From assembly GCA_032158295.1 (NCBI GenBank), contig CM063253.1, positions 1,953,001 to 2,017,000 of the forward strand: a stretch of 64,000 nucleotides of DNA. The letters run 5' to 3'. Source of the stretch: Pycnopodia helianthoides. Taxonomy: Eukaryota > Echinodermata > Asteroidea > Forcipulatida > Asteriidae. A program made the position numbers and the translations under genes. Positions 58,601 to 64,000 of this stretch are shown one piece after another. The notes below the pieces were generated by a model. That model was given only the letters and a program-made list of their open reading frames with translations. It had not been told where the DNA came from and searched no databases. How positions within the stretch are numbered: position 1 is the first letter of the stretch; every line of letters starts with the position of its first letter.

Positions 58601-59068
58601 GGTAATCCTGTTTTTATCAATGAAGAAATTTCATGCTAAGCACATTTTTGTGCTTAGCAGCTCTATGAAATTGGGCCCTGGAAACTGCCTTTCTAGAACT
58701 TAACCACCTCACCTTTAAAAAGAAAACCTTCATAGATTTGTTCAGCTAATGTTCCCGAATTTGAAGTTGCTGGCCGGTAAACCAACACTGGTGAACTGCC
58801 CTCAGGTAAAGCCAGGTGGCTGAAATGAAATTTGACAGCGGACTACCTTACCACACTAAGACACAGCAACTCTCGTTTGAAATAGTTCAGCTTCCTCTTC
58901 TCCACCGCTGCAAGGTACGTCTGCATCCTGGTGTAGGAGTACGGGTAGCAGTACGCAAACTGGTATGTGTCGCCCTCTTTGTCAAACGCAAACGGGAATG
59001 ACATGACATAGTTCTTGCGGTGGTCGGGACATCGATAGTAATAGACGTTCTTCGAGGGTATTCTTTGC
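16192..59068 (-). CDS. AGBL4: Cytosolic carboxypeptidase 6 (protein deglutamylase, M14D), C-terminal nine exons
   Basis: Zinc carboxypeptidase that trims polyglutamate from tubulin and other proteins in the cytosol and in cilia/centrioles. Exons in - strand order: 59068-58852, 49426-49387, 32260-32171, 31455-31341, 29928-29817, 29116-28964, 22578-22416, 20604-20498, 16371-16192. They total 1177 nt, all introns are GT..AG, and one frame gives 391 whole codons. Counting from the first whole codon: the end of the N-terminal domain (NVYYYRCPDHRKNYVMSF, 7-24), zinc ligands H104 and E107 in HPGE, NPDG (144-147), GNYR (151-154), DLNRHW (161-166), zinc ligand H202 in DIHAHS, and the catalytic glutamate E275 in YTLEVSF. 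The Ser/Gln/Arg-rich tail of 59 residues is poorly conserved. Recalled human CCP6 is about 500 residues, so roughly 100-150 N-terminal residues are outside the window. CCP5 was considered; VQQRKLDLLTI and FNRDAVKAGTGRRFLGG fit CCP6 best. Confidence 0.93.
16790..16950. repeat. Diverged foldback element
   Basis: GTTTCATACTTCACAACATAA at the left is imperfectly inverted with TTGCGTGAATTATGAACTTT at the right. The termini recall the 4264-4427 element. Confidence 0.45.
19890..20279. mobile_element. TTAA foldback MITE (GGCAGTGGATAC family)
   Basis: CAAAGGCAGTGGATACTTTT at the left and AGTATACCCTGCCTTTAA at the right. Internal AGAGCTGCTGATAGTATAAA and GACCAATTGAGCCCAAAT are shared with 34444-34828. 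The left TTAA is mutated to TCAA. Confidence 0.88.
20498..20604 (-). CDS. AGBL4: AGBL4 exon h
   Basis: 107 nt. Completes a split Tyr and encodes MRLGRNLAKTFMDYYKLTSL, then IQPKPTVLPLNHTSQ. Acceptor GTACTAACAG; donor GTAAGT at 20497-20492. Corresponds to the helix closing the catalytic domain. Confidence 0.92.
20656..21052. mobile_element. TTAA foldback MITE (AAAGGAACATTACAG family), near a splice acceptor
   Basis: TTAAAAGGAACATTACAG at the left and CTGTAATGTTCCTTTCA at the right. Interior AGTTTATCGCTCAGTGAGCG and CTCGTGACCCAGATGGCCG. Reverse orientation of 37957-38351. Its left end is about 50 bases upstream of an AGBL4 acceptor. Confidence 0.9.
21538..21665. repeat. Foldback copy of type B SINE tail
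   Basis: ATTATTCGGTTTTTACCC plus TTTCACCGATGTGTG at the left is mirrored by CACACATTGGTGAAAGGG plus TAAAACCAAATAAT at the right. The interior is the TACTCAGTACTTCCCCGAG SINE body. Confidence 0.75.
21719..21925 (+). repeat. tRNA-derived SINE (type B), near full length
   Basis: ATTCAAACTGCCTCTAGC leader, A-box region TCTCGGTGGTCTAGTTGGTA, B box GGGTTCGAATCCCACCC near 21800, and a body TTTTCACAGAACTCGGGGA. The 3' end ATAATATTCTTTATCC is shared with nearby copies. Confidence 0.85.
22219..22350 (+). repeat. 5'-truncated type B SINE with 15-bp target duplication
   Basis: The element about 22231-22335 starts inside the tRNA head at GTGGGTTCGAATCCCACCC. It is flanked by TTATTTCTGTCTGTG at 22219-22233 and 22336-22350, a perfect 15-base direct repeat. 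Confidence 0.85.
22416..22578 (-). CDS. AGBL4: AGBL4 exon g (catalytic glutamate)
   Basis: 163 nt. Encodes MNTSFNRDAVKAGTGRRFLG, GILDENSMCYTLEVSFF and VPYDEEG. Carries the catalytic Glu in LEVSF. Acceptor CCTACAG; the donor is GTATCC at 22415-22410, chosen because GAT|GTATCC restores the frame to the next exon (Tyr-Met). Confidence 0.93.
22849..22950 (+). repeat. tRNA-derived SINE (type A)
   Basis: A box TAGCTCAGTCGGTAGA and B box GGTTCAAGTCC at 22901-22911, followed by CGCTCTGGTCAATTTTTG and a TTCAACCC tail. Confidence 0.8.
26121..26226. repeat. Short hairpin repeat
   Basis: AAAAATATAGCGCTTCTGCC and TCCCATATC mirror GATATGGGA and ACGTGCTATATTTTT around a short loop. Confidence 0.65.
27290..27400. 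repeat. Possible SINE/LINE 3' tail fragment
   Basis: TATTTATAGCACTTTTACC and GTGCTTCCCAAAGCGCTCA resemble common invertebrate element tails. A related motif (ATTTATAAGGCGCC) occurs at about 61490. Confidence 0.4.
27922..28320 (+). mobile_element. Foldback element, AGGGCTTGAATTTG family
   Basis: Termini AGGGCTTGAATTTG and CAAATTCGAGCCCT are inverted. AAGACCACAGGACTTGT and GTTTACTGGACCAG at the left are echoed by AAGACCACCGGACTTGT and GTTTACTGGCCCA at the right. A full opposite-orientation copy is at 45762-46104. Confidence 0.8.
28422..28640 (+). repeat. Diverged tandem duplication
   Basis: Three starts of GTGGTCCAAAGTNTTACG type, near 28422, 28508 and 28616, each of the first two followed by TGAACCTCCAAA. 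The spacing is irregular (about 86 and 108). Confidence 0.6.
28964..29116 (-). CDS. AGBL4: AGBL4 exon f (third zinc ligand)
   Basis: 153 nt, 51 codons: KMDVDFYVDIHAHSTLMNGF, then MYGNVYDDPVRYEKQAVFPR and ANAEDFSM. The first His of HAHS is the expected zinc ligand. Acceptor TTGCAG; donor GTAAAA at 28963-28958. Confidence 0.95.
29245..29566 (+). repeat. tRNA-derived SINE (type C variant)
   Basis: Head GTGATGTGGCGGAGCGGTC, B box GGTTCGAATCC near 29312. The body CCTGGAGCAAGGCACTTACC, then GGTAACCCTGTTTCAGCCCC, ends ACTAGTTAAGTGTAGC. Reverse copy at 40822-41143. Confidence 0.85.
29817..29928 (-). CDS. AGBL4: AGBL4 exon e (DLNRHW)
   Basis: 112 nt. Completes a split Arg, then CSLMGFDLNRHWHEPSPWAH and PTLHANKHLLMDMNDSA. 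NR is the substrate-binding pair of M14 enzymes. Acceptor CGTCAG; donor GTAAGT at 29816-29811. Confidence 0.95.
30165..30526. mobile_element. TTAA foldback MITE (GGCAGGGTATAC family)
   Basis: TTAAAGGCAGGGTATACTTT at the left and GTATACCCTGCCTTTAA at the right. The core includes GTGAAAATTTGGGCTCAATTG. Confidence 0.9.
31054..31301 (-). repeat. Tandem partial copies of the AGBL4 NPDG/GNYR exon end
   Basis: Copies of the last about 50 bases of the exon at 31341-31455, each with a donor-like site: 31103-31054 (donor GTGAGA), 31188-31139 (donor GTGAGA), 31301-31251 and a short 31243-31224. Spacing is about 85-90 bases. The second copy still reads IVPILNPDGIHLGNYR without a stop. The third reaches a stop after LCNY. 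Confidence 0.85.
31341..31455 (-). CDS. AGBL4: AGBL4 exon d (NPDG, GNYR)
   Basis: 115 nt. Completes a split Gly, then LIDFLLSQHPIARVLRDHVV and FKIVPMLNPDGVYLGNY plus two bases of Arg. Acceptor TTATGCAG; donor GTAAGA at 31340-31335. It is the only one of the tandem copies with the full 5' half and an acceptor. Confidence 0.94.
32171..32260 (-). CDS. AGBL4: AGBL4 exon c (HPGE zinc motif)
   Basis: 90 nt: NLEPDVKQRVVFVTARVHPG, then ETPASYVCQ and one base of Gly. Carries zinc ligands His and Glu in HPGE. Acceptor TTTCAG; donor GTATCG at 32170-32165, weaker than its neighbours. Confidence 0.94.
32299..32755. mobile_element. Possible TTAA element with nested sequence
   Basis: TTAAAGGCAGGGTCATAGATAG at the left and CCAATCTATGACCCTAC at the right are inverted. 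The interior resembles the GGCAGGGTATAC family near the left (ACTTACTTGGTGAGAAGCAC), then diverges into GC-richer sequence. Confidence 0.55.
34052..34205. repeat. Degraded GGGCCCAATTTCA-family MITE
   Basis: Retains GTATTTTAGCTGGTAACC, TCAGCTAAGCAAGG and GCTAAGTACATTGTTGGGC. The left terminus is eroded. Confidence 0.5.
34444..34828. mobile_element. TTAA foldback MITE (GGAAGTGGATAC family)
   Basis: TTAAAGGAAGTGGATACTTT at the left and a CCTGCCTTTAA right terminus. Interior is almost the same as 19890-20279. Confidence 0.9.
36019..36246 (-). repeat. tRNA-derived SINE (type A), long reverse copy
   Basis: On the - strand: a leader with GTTGTATCGTAAACTTGGG, the GACAAAATAGGGAGACC segment, A box TAGCTCAGTTGGTAGAG, B box GGTTCAAATCC, and a tail. 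Shows that the leader seen alone at 39338-39497 belongs to the element. Confidence 0.82.
37396..37540 (+). repeat. tRNA-derived SINE (type A)
   Basis: CCCGAACAAAGATATTGAC leader, A box TAGCTCAGTTGGTGGAG, B box GGTTCAAGTGC at 37491-37501, and a TTTCTTTGTTCAACCCC tail. Confidence 0.85.
37957..38351. mobile_element. TTAA foldback MITE (AAAGGAACATTACAG family)
   Basis: TTAAAGGAACATTACAGAATTGG at the left and CCAATTCTGTAATGTTCCTTTAA at the right. Central ACGCTCACTGAGCGATAAAC. Full-length reference copy for this window. Confidence 0.93.
38391..38455 (+). repeat. (TGAT)n microsatellite
   Basis: Imperfect GATTGATT tandem run. Confidence 0.85.
38565..38667 (+). repeat. 26-bp tandem repeat carrying B-box-like motifs
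   Basis: Four copies, 26 bases apart, of GACCCTGGTTCAAATCCCACC. GGTTCAAATCC starts at 38571, 38597, 38623 and 38649 and fits the Pol III B-box consensus GGTTCRANTCC each time. Confidence 0.92.
39338..39497 (-). repeat. Type A SINE leader fragment
   Basis: Reverse copy of the leader region only (CCTATTTTGTCAATATCTTTG, GTCAGAAGCCGTTCAACC, CTACAACCTGGGAAGAGGC), with a G homopolymer inside and no tRNA-like head. Confidence 0.65.
40822..41143 (-). repeat. tRNA-derived SINE (type C variant), reverse
   Basis: Reverse complement of the 29245 element: GGGTTACCCCCTTCACAG, GGTATCATCCACTGGGGAG, B box as GGGGATTCGAACCC near 41062, and GACCGCTCGGCCACGACAC at the head end. Confidence 0.85.
42040..42320. 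promoter_or_regulatory. GC-rich intronic block, candidate regulatory element
   Basis: Base composition rises sharply over its AT-rich surroundings. It contains CCGGTGCAC-GCGAT-GTGCACCGG (42123-42145, perfect 9-bp arms) and TCAAGGTCA (42163-42171), the extended nuclear-receptor half-site of ERR/SF-1 type. Open frames are short and without family motifs. Function is inferred only. Confidence 0.35.
43389..43751. mobile_element. TTAA foldback MITE (GGCACTGGACAC family)
   Basis: TTAAAGGCACTGGACACTATT at the left and a GGTGTCCAGTGTCTTTAA right terminus. TTAA at each end, 363 bp. Confidence 0.93.
44030..44356 (+). repeat. tRNA-derived SINE (type C variant), 5'-truncated
   Basis: B box GGTTCGAGTCC near 44048, GAGCAAGACACTTAACC, GTAAAAGAACCCAGTTACAC, and a tail CGCGCAATATAAGACGCC. 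Confidence 0.75.
44561..44635 (+). repeat. Type A SINE fragment
   Basis: AGTTGGCAGAGCACTGG remnant of the A-box region, B box GGTTCAAATCC near 44593, and CCTTGTTCAACCC. Confidence 0.7.
45762..46104 (-). mobile_element. Foldback element, AGGGCTTGAATTTG family (inverted copy)
   Basis: AGGGCTCGAATTTGACACTGG at the left and CCAAATTCGAGCCCT at the right. Interior matches the reverse complement of 27922-28320, with an internal deletion. Confidence 0.8.
46741..47058 (+). repeat. tRNA-derived SINE (type C), 5'-truncated
   Basis: Begins inside the head at AAGTTCTGGTGGCTGAGTC, B box GGTTCGAATCC, body CACCCAGGGGTAAATGGG and TACTCCCCAGGGAGCCGAG, and a GCGCTCTATCAGAACG tail. Confidence 0.85.
47631..47919. 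mobile_element. 289-bp hairpin element
   Basis: Near-perfect palindrome: AGAGGTAACTATAAATAAAT at the left, ATTTATTTCTAGTTACCTCT at the right. The arms meet around 47775 (CTCTGCTCTTCTAGCAGAG). No coding capacity. Half copies at 3971, 60446 and 62664. Confidence 0.9.
47984..48130. repeat. Interspersed repeat, GGGCCTGGAATT family (second copy)
   Basis: Shares TTTTCATTTTGCAGAGGGCAC and GGCACCAAGGCCAAGACCAG with 4434-4604. Confidence 0.7.
48378..48767. mobile_element. Diverged foldback MITE related to GGCCCTGTACACTA family
   Basis: Contains GTTTTTCACTATTTTCTC and CACAGGTTTGTTATTTCATG, and ends CCAATCCTGTATAATACATTT, matching the right part of 11265-11629. The left terminus (GTTGTACAGGATCGGTAAGG) is inverted to it. 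Confidence 0.65.
48951..49330. mobile_element. TTAA foldback MITE (AAAGGAACATTACAG family)
   Basis: Same organisation as 37957-38351, with small deletions. Its right end is about 57 bases downstream of the donor of the 40-base AGBL4 exon. Confidence 0.92.
49387..49426 (-). CDS. AGBL4: AGBL4 exon b (40-nt small exon)
   Basis: 40 nt: QQRKLDLLTISST plus one base. Acceptor CTCCTTCAG; donor GTAAGT at 49386-49381. The frame joins both neighbours, giving LSVQQRKLDLLTI, a known CCP6 signature. Too short to appear as an open frame of its own. Confidence 0.93.
49619..49935 (+). repeat. (TCAA)n microsatellite and degenerate flank
   Basis: Pure TCAA repeat at about 49619-49664, decaying into CAAGCAAGCAGG, AACCAACCAACC and AATCAATCAATC variants. 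Confidence 0.9.
51350..51664 (+). repeat. 24-bp minisatellite
   Basis: About 13 units of two kinds, CTCATGAAATCCCTCAAAAC and CTCATATAATCGATCAAAAC, each followed by ACAC or ACAT. Open reading through part of it is a by-product of a unit length divisible by three. Confidence 0.92.
52621..52711 (-). repeat. tRNA-derived SINE (type A), reverse
   Basis: Reverse B box GGATTTGAACC near 52653 and head CCGGCACTCCACCAAC-TCATGAGCTA. It abuts TAGTGTACAGGGCCTTTAAA, the terminus of the 11265-type MITE. Confidence 0.8.
53101..53446. mobile_element. Foldback element with about 100-bp arms
   Basis: GAGTTTGATTTGAATACTGT plus CTGGTACAATGACTTGCTTA at the left is mirrored by TAAGCAAGTCACTGTACCAG plus ACATTACTCAAATCAAACTC at the right. 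The loop is about 150 bp. Confidence 0.85.
53757..54446. mobile_element. Long inverted repeat (about 132-bp arms, 425-bp interior)
   Basis: Left arm 53757-53888 and right arm 54313-54446. TAATATGGCTAAATGAATAA mirrors TTATTCATTTAGCCATATTA, and ATTAAATTGAGGATAATTAA mirrors TTAAATTATCCTCAATTTAA. No transposase frame between them. Confidence 0.85.
57734..58075. mobile_element. TTAA foldback MITE (GGCCCTGTACACTA family)
   Basis: TTAAAGGTATTGTACACTTT at the left and ATAGTGTACAGGGCCTTTAA at the right, with central ATCGCGCGCGATAATTA. Opposite orientation to 11265-11629. Confidence 0.9.
58531..58679. mobile_element. Right half of GGGCCCAATTTCA-family MITE
   Basis: Matches 62916-63157 from its middle (CAGCTGTTGTTTGCTTATCC) to the terminus AGCAGCTCTATGAAATTGGG. 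The left terminus is absent. Confidence 0.85.
58852..59068 (-). CDS. AGBL4: AGBL4 exon a (first in window)
   Basis: 217 nt. One base of a split codon (probably Trp), then QRIPSKNVYYYRCPDHRKNY, FPFAFDKEGDTYQFAYCYPY and SYTRMQTYLAAVEKRKLNYF to LSV. This links the N-terminal beta domain to the peptidase domain. Acceptor ACATGTAG; donor GTAAGG at 58851-58846. The upstream ATG frame is intronic and not a start. Confidence 0.95.
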
Positions 59069-60445
59069 CTACATGTTAATGAAAATATAAGGAGAAATAA
59101 CATTTTATAAGCTACATTTACACAAGAAAAGATTTTATAAAGAAAAAAAAGAGAGAGAAAGGAAGAGAACTTGGGTTTTCATCCAGTAGGTCCAGCACTA
59201 AAAACTGTGTATTTTGAACAAATTTATGATTAATGTAGAATCATTTAAGCCATTTTTTTTTTGAAATATTGAATTACAAAAGCAAAGTTTTTGTTTATAC
59301 ATTTCTTTTCGTTTTTATTTTTCTTTTCCTTTTTATAAAGGAACTTGTTATTATCGTCTGTCATTTAGGGTATGTAAACTAATTGTTTAAATGACATTTT
59401 TGTTCTAAATGTACCATTTATATTTTTCATTTGGAGATTTAATCACTCTGAGACACAAGTTTGCCAGGTTTGGGTTTTGGGATTTTTTTTTTTAAGTGAA
59501 GAACAAAATGAAACCAATAAACAAATGTTGATTTTGAATTGAGTTTATAATGTAACTAAATACCGGGGGTAGTGAATGAACACCCAGTACACATGCACGG
59601 ATCCGTACATTAGCTATGCGTAAAAAATTTAAGACATGATCATTCGTAGCGAAAACACAAAGCTTGAGATGTAAGGTCCCACAACTTCCCCCCATGGCGC
59701 ACACCATCACTTACGACAGGACCCCACAAATTATCGTGCATGGTTACGTTGTTCAGGGTAGGGGGGGCAGTTAGCCAATGGCATAAAAACATGAGCCATA
59801 TTTTGAAATTATATGCAATTTCGCCCGAGCTAATGAAATTAGTCCCTCAAATGTTTTGTGATGGATGTGGTGAATCGAGATTGATTCAATAAGTCTAAGG
59901 GAACTCCTTCAGGTGAACTTTTTTTTTTCCCCCGCTCTCTCCCTCTCTGTTTCTCTCTCTCTTTCTTTCGTGTAATCAAAAGAAAATTGTCAAAGAAAGG
60001 TTATTGTTTCCTGGCTCAGACAGGCGGACTGAATTTCAATTGCATGTGCCGCTTACAAGTGTTTACATGCTAATAAGCATTCATTAGTCTCACGGAAAGG
60101 TATCTGGAAGGAACTCAGTCCTGGATGGAAGGAAGCTTAGCGGTAGGCAAAGCTGTAACAAATTAATAGCTTTTACTTTTCTTTGGGGGGGGGGGGAAAC
60201 GGAGACTTTTTCCCTAGCTCGTTCCACAATGTAAGCTTTCACTGTAAAGGAACTGCCTTGAGATTTATGATGTGTTTATATGCTCTGCTGCTTCGATAAC
60301 ATTTATATACTATGAATAAAGATAGAGTACATGTAAATTTGTGTAAAAAAGTAGGCTGTGGAAATGTCTCTGGTCAGCATTGTTTTAACCTTGATTTTAT
60401 TTATATATTTCTCCTGTTGTTACTATTGTTTTAACGGATGTTAAG

Positions 60446-60680
60446 AAGTGACTTTTAGTAGTTTGCTTATGGGTGCAACCCTAGGTGTAAATCTCTTTTT
60501 GGAGGAGTGTCAGCTCAGAAAAGAGGCGTTGTGGTCTGGACGTTTCAAACAGTAGACTCTGATCGTCTTGAGGAGAATGCAGGGCTGCAACAATCATGTG
60601 TAAATCTCTTTTGCGAGGAGTGTTTGCTCTGGGAAGAGCCGCTAGTTTGGTCTCAATGTTTGAGACAGTATACTATTTCC
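60446..60680 (+). repeat. Two tandem half copies of the hairpin repeat
   Basis: AAATCTCTTTTTGGAGGAGTG and AAATCTCTTTTGCGAGGAGTG, each followed by GCTC..AAAGAG/GAAGAGCC and a TGGTCTNNACGTTT-like end. Arm sequence of 47631-47919 in direct orientation, twice. Confidence 0.65.
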
Positions 60681-61040
60681 ATCAGCAGGAGAATGACGGA
60701 CTGTTTCTGATGCCGACACTTAAGTTAATATGTTGTTGTTTTTTAAGTTCTATTTTACCACATTCTCCTGAGACGGTTGGGGACAAGATTTCTGTGGGTT
60801 TTTTCCCTTTCAAAATGCTTTTAAACAGAAAAAAACTTTAAATATTCCTTGGAAAGCCTTTGAAATTTGTGCATAAGCAGGTTTATGGGACAGCATTATG
60901 CCACGTGTCAAAGGAACTGATGAAAATATTTACATCATGATATTCATGTAAATTTTTCCCCATTGCATGAATGATCGGCCTTATCTCAAACCATAACCAA
61001 AACTATCATCATATATATAAAGAAAAGTTTGCTTAGAAAT

Positions 61041-61121
61041 TGAAATCCACACGCATGGGATTCGAACCCATGACCTTTGCCATTCTAGAGTAGATGTCTG
61101 ACCACTAGACCGCCGAGACCA
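61041..61121 (-). repeat. tRNA-derived SINE fragment (type B), reverse
   Basis: Reverse B box GGGATTCGAACCC near 61058, with GACCACTAGACCGCCGAG as the reverse of the A-box region. Retains no body. Confidence 0.75.
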
Positions 61122-61465
61122 AAGTAATCCCAGAACTGTTTGAATACGTTTGCGAGACTTGCACTGTCTATTCATGTTGGGATCCAAATGATCATCCCCG
61201 ATGTTTCCTCAATATTATATTTCTCACATGATCATGTTACCGCGATGTACACTCGATGGTGTGACGACAAGGCTCCTATCCTGCCTAGCTATGCATTGAC
61301 AATTAAGATGAGCAAGGACTTATACCAAACAGCTGTTGTGTGGAGTTAGATTTACCACGGGATGGATTGACACATTACGAGACAGTTGTGAAACCTTTTG
61401 AATAACGGCTTCATCGCATCATTCTAGAACTTTTACTTTAAAGGGAAAGTACGTCAATACTTTTT

Positions 61466-61690
61466 TAGGATAATAATGATAATAATGTACATTTATAAGG
61501 CGCCATAAATGACACTCCTGTCACTGAAACATCAAATTTGGTGGAGCTTTTTAAGAGTGATTTTGTGAGACGAAGCAACTATATTACAACACCTTGAAAG
61601 AGACACATTTGGGGTAAACCCCTTCTCTTTACGATAAGTGCACATACAGGGTTCTTTAACGTGTATTATACAATACACCAGACCAACAAA
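61466..61690 (+). repeat. Interspersed repeat fragment (GTACATTTATAAGGCGCC)
   Basis: ATAATGTACATTTATAAGGC, AAACCCCTTCTCTTTACG and GGGTTCTTTAACGTGTATTA resemble the body of type C SINE variants such as 44030-44356 in reverse. A (GAA)n run follows at 61689-61711. Confidence 0.5.
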
Positions 61691-62039
61691 GAAGAAGAAG
61701 AAGAAGAAGAAATGGTACAGGGATTTAGTGCAGGTTTATCTCGCATTGCAGCAATCAAATAAGTTATTTTTGTAGTCTTCAAGTACTGCTTTCTCGACTG
61801 TGGAGCATTTCAAACGGAAACATTTCTCTGGAGAATTTATGCAAATTTTTACTTATAAAACAGTTTCGAGTTTCGAACTAGTCAATTATTTTTATCAATA
61901 ACTACCACTCCCGTAGTTTTAAGGGCCTGGCTGTCCCAGGACAAGGCAGTTTCCTTATGAAAGGGCACCTCCAAAGGAGAAATGTGAATTTGTATAGATA
62001 GTTCCCAGTAGACGCCATCTTTACAGGCAAATTGCATTT

Positions 62040-62285
62040 TGGTTTGCAGGTGCGTCAAAGGCTCAACTTATTAACGCAGCCGCGTTGTTCACTGACCAAT
62101 CCTGCAATGAGTGTCGTGAAATGCGCGCGTGTTGCACGCCGTTCTCACACGAAACGCACGACTGTTTGTTCTAAACTGCCCGTAAAGATGGCCGACTTAC
62201 GTCATACTGCAACCTATCTATTGGAACATTTCAAAGGACAGCAAGGCAATGACCACGGACATGGAGGCGATTGCCTCCCTTAAGT
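62040..62285. promoter_or_regulatory. CpG-richer block, candidate regulatory element
   Basis: Higher GC and CpG than the surroundings (for example GAAATGCGCGCGTGTTGCACG) and an AAGATGGCCGAC motif near 62187 similar to the YY1 site. Carries an open frame of 83 codons with no recognisable family, probably chance. Promoter or enhancer function is inference. Confidence 0.25.
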
Positions 62286-62565
62286 ATCAGGCCTGCTGTA
62301 CTATATAATGTCCGGTGCATGGTTGTGAGCCTCGAGGAGAATAATGTGCCACAGAAAGGCCTTACATGGTAATTCAGCAATTGGCAAGTCGGCCAGCACA
62401 TAGTTTTTTTGATCGATACATGCATCCGGTACGCACGTTTTAAATCTAAATCATAAATATCTGTGTGCAACATCCATCAAAGTAATAGTTCATCATCTTT
62501 CTTGATGACAGATAGCACTGGTATGCATGTTATGCCCATATAGTCAGTGCCGTTTTACGCCATTT

Positions 62566-62843
62566 GTGAAATTAGACCCCCAAAAATTTGGACATAGTAT
62601 GATTTTAAACAGTCTGTACTGAAACATATTTCATCTTATTTCATTAGTTTCAAAATAAGTCTAGAGAGAAGAGAGAAGAGGTAACTATAAATAAATAAAT
62701 AGTAAACTTGCAGGTACAACCATGTAATAAAACTCTTTTGTGGGAGTGAAATTGGACCTAAAAAAACTCGGACATAGTCTGATTTTAAACTGCCTGTACT
62801 GAAACATATTTCATCTTATTTCATTAGTTTCAAAACAAGTCTA
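62566..62843 (+). repeat. 98-bp direct repeats flanking half of the hairpin repeat
   Basis: 62566-62663 and 62746-62843 are near-identical (TTGGACATAGTATGATTTTA versus CTCGGACATAGTCTGATTTT, then ACTGAAACATATTTCATC). Between them, 62664-62745 is an arm of the 47631 element. Confidence 0.88.
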
Positions 62844-62915
62844 CTTGTAGAATTCCGGCTTTACATTGTGATGGATATTAGTTAAGATTTTACAGGTGTT
62901 ACATTTCAGTCAACA

Positions 62916-63157
62916 GGGCCCAATTTCATAGAGCTGCTAAGCACAACAATTTGCTTAGCATGAAATTTCTTCATTGATAAAAACAGGCTTACCAGCCAAA
63001 TTTCCACGTGATTTTCAGGATAAGCAAACAACAGCTGAATACCAGTAACAAGCAATATGCAACACATGGAAATTTGGTTGGTAACCCTGTTTTTATCAAG
63101 GAAGAAATTTCATGCTAAGCAAATTGTTGTGCTTAGCAGCTCTATGAAATTGGGCCC
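62916..63157. mobile_element. Foldback MITE, GGGCCCAATTTCA family (full copy)
   Basis: GGGCCCAATTTCATAGAGCT at the left and AGCTCTATGAAATTGGGCCC at the right. The arms extend over TTTGCTTAGCATGAAATTTC. Confidence 0.93.
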
Positions 63158-64000
63158 CGATCTTGAATACATGGCCCATTATCATTTATCAGCAAAGTAG
63201 GATTTCACGGATGCTTTAAAACATCCACGTACATTATAGGAAGGCATTCCTGGCAGTACATTAAGGGCTAGAGATCATAAGCTTTTTTGCAGGCATGATA
63301 TTTGTTTCGTGGACAAAAAGTAGGCAAGGGCTGACCTACATGTACAGTACATATGCATGGTGTAGGCTTCAATAGACTCTTCAGGCTATTTAACCACAGT
63401 TTTTCAGATTTTTCCCTAGGGCAAAAAAAATCGGAAATCAGACTAAAGTAGGAAGAATATCATGCCTGCTTTCTGTTAATTTCCACTTGTTATATTACAT
63501 GTACTCTAATCTGTTTAAATGGGTAGTAAAAACCAAACCAAGTCCAAGATTTTGGAGTAAGATATTTTCCCGATAAAACAAAATTCCTTGACGAATCGCG
63601 AGCCAGCCCTTTAAGGGTTGTGTAGAGGCAATGAGGGAGGGTAGATGATTCCCACATTATTCACAATATGCATCCTGGGCCTCGGGCAAACGCCACCACG
63701 AGAGATAGCAACCGGCGTAAACTAACCCGCAGATGCCCCGAGCAATGCGTAACATTGCCTTGACTTTCCCTGACTGTACGGCTTAAATTCAGTAAGAATT
63801 ATAGATCGGTTGTTTGCCAATCTACGTACTACGAGGGGTAATAAACTTCCCCGCTTTCAAATTTACTTGTTCTTACTTTTATCATTTTGTATTTTTTTTT
63901 TTTTTTACCCCAATGTGTGAGTTTGAACGTCTCTTCAATAAACACTTTGTAGAATTTAATCTCATTTAAATTTCTTGGTTTGCTTCATTTCATACGTTGC

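Larger units (their letters stand above)
49427..58851 (-). other. AGBL4 9.4-kb intron
   Basis: No gene recognised. Contents: a (TCAA)n tract, a 24-bp minisatellite (51350), a reverse SINE (52621), foldbacks (53101 and 53757), a MITE (57734) and a half MITE (58531). 49940-51340, 51670-52600 and 54450-57730 show unique-looking AT-rich sequence with homopolymer tracts. Confidence 0.7.
59069..64000 (-). other. AGBL4 intron, 3' part, to the window edge
   Basis: I searched for the preceding CCP6 N-domain exons and found none, so this is taken as intron. It holds hairpin-repeat halves (60446 and 62664), SINE fragments (61041 and 61466), a CpG-richer block (62040-62285), a duplicated 98-bp segment and a MITE (62916). 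63160-64000 shows nothing further. Confidence 0.65.

Noticed and set aside
58853..59103. ATG at about 59103 (- strand) as the AGBL4 start with a signal-like MLFLLIFSL
   Set aside because: These residues are upstream of the acceptor ACATGTAG and are intronic. CCP6 needs further N-terminal exons.
62032..62283. An 83-codon frame in the CpG-richer block
   Set aside because: No recognisable domain, atypical Arg/Cys/His-rich make-up, and no splice partners seen. Treated as a chance frame.

Overview
The window is animal nuclear DNA: AT-rich, with short protein-coding exons bounded by GT..AG splice sites inside long introns full of small interspersed repeats. Two protein-coding genes were recognised, both incomplete at their 5' ends and lying tail to tail. 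The gene sequences look deuterostome. The dominant repeats (TTAA-bounded foldback elements starting TTAAAGGCACTGGACAC, plus many tRNA-derived SINEs) resemble, from memory, those of echinoderms and especially sea stars. That species call is an inference that was not checked by a search.

Left part, + strand (295-9038): the last ten exons of POLR1A, the largest catalytic subunit of RNA polymerase I. They join without a frame break into a 415-residue C-terminal segment. It includes a long acidic, low-complexity insertion and ends in the very conserved C-terminal block. A stop codon at 9036-9038 is followed by an AATAAA at 9264.

Right part, - strand (59068 down to 16192): the last nine exons of AGBL4 (cytosolic carboxypeptidase 6, a protein deglutamylase of the M14D family), giving 391 whole codons. 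All zinc-site and catalytic motifs are present, in order: HPGE, NPDG..GNYR, DLNRHW, HAHS and LEVSF. The exons for the N-terminal domain are not in the window and probably lie beyond 64000. The introns are large (up to about 17 kb) and hold no further recognisable gene.

Between the genes (about 9.3-15.9 kb) and in the AGBL4 introns, most of what can be named is repeats. These are: (i) tRNA-derived SINEs of at least three types with visible Pol III A/B boxes; (ii) several families of TTAA-bounded foldback MITEs that share an internal core but differ in their termini; (iii) other hairpin elements and long inverted repeats; (iv) minisatellites with 24, 26, 46, 64 and 95 bp units. No LINE, LTR or transposase reading frame, no rRNA, no convincing functional tRNA gene and no CRISPR was seen.

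The most unusual local structures are three: a tandem array of copies of the 3' end of one AGBL4 exon, complete with splice donors, downstream of the real exon; an AGBL4 stop codon that sits at the edge of a degenerate repeat; and a four-copy tandem array of a TFIIIC B-box-like motif.
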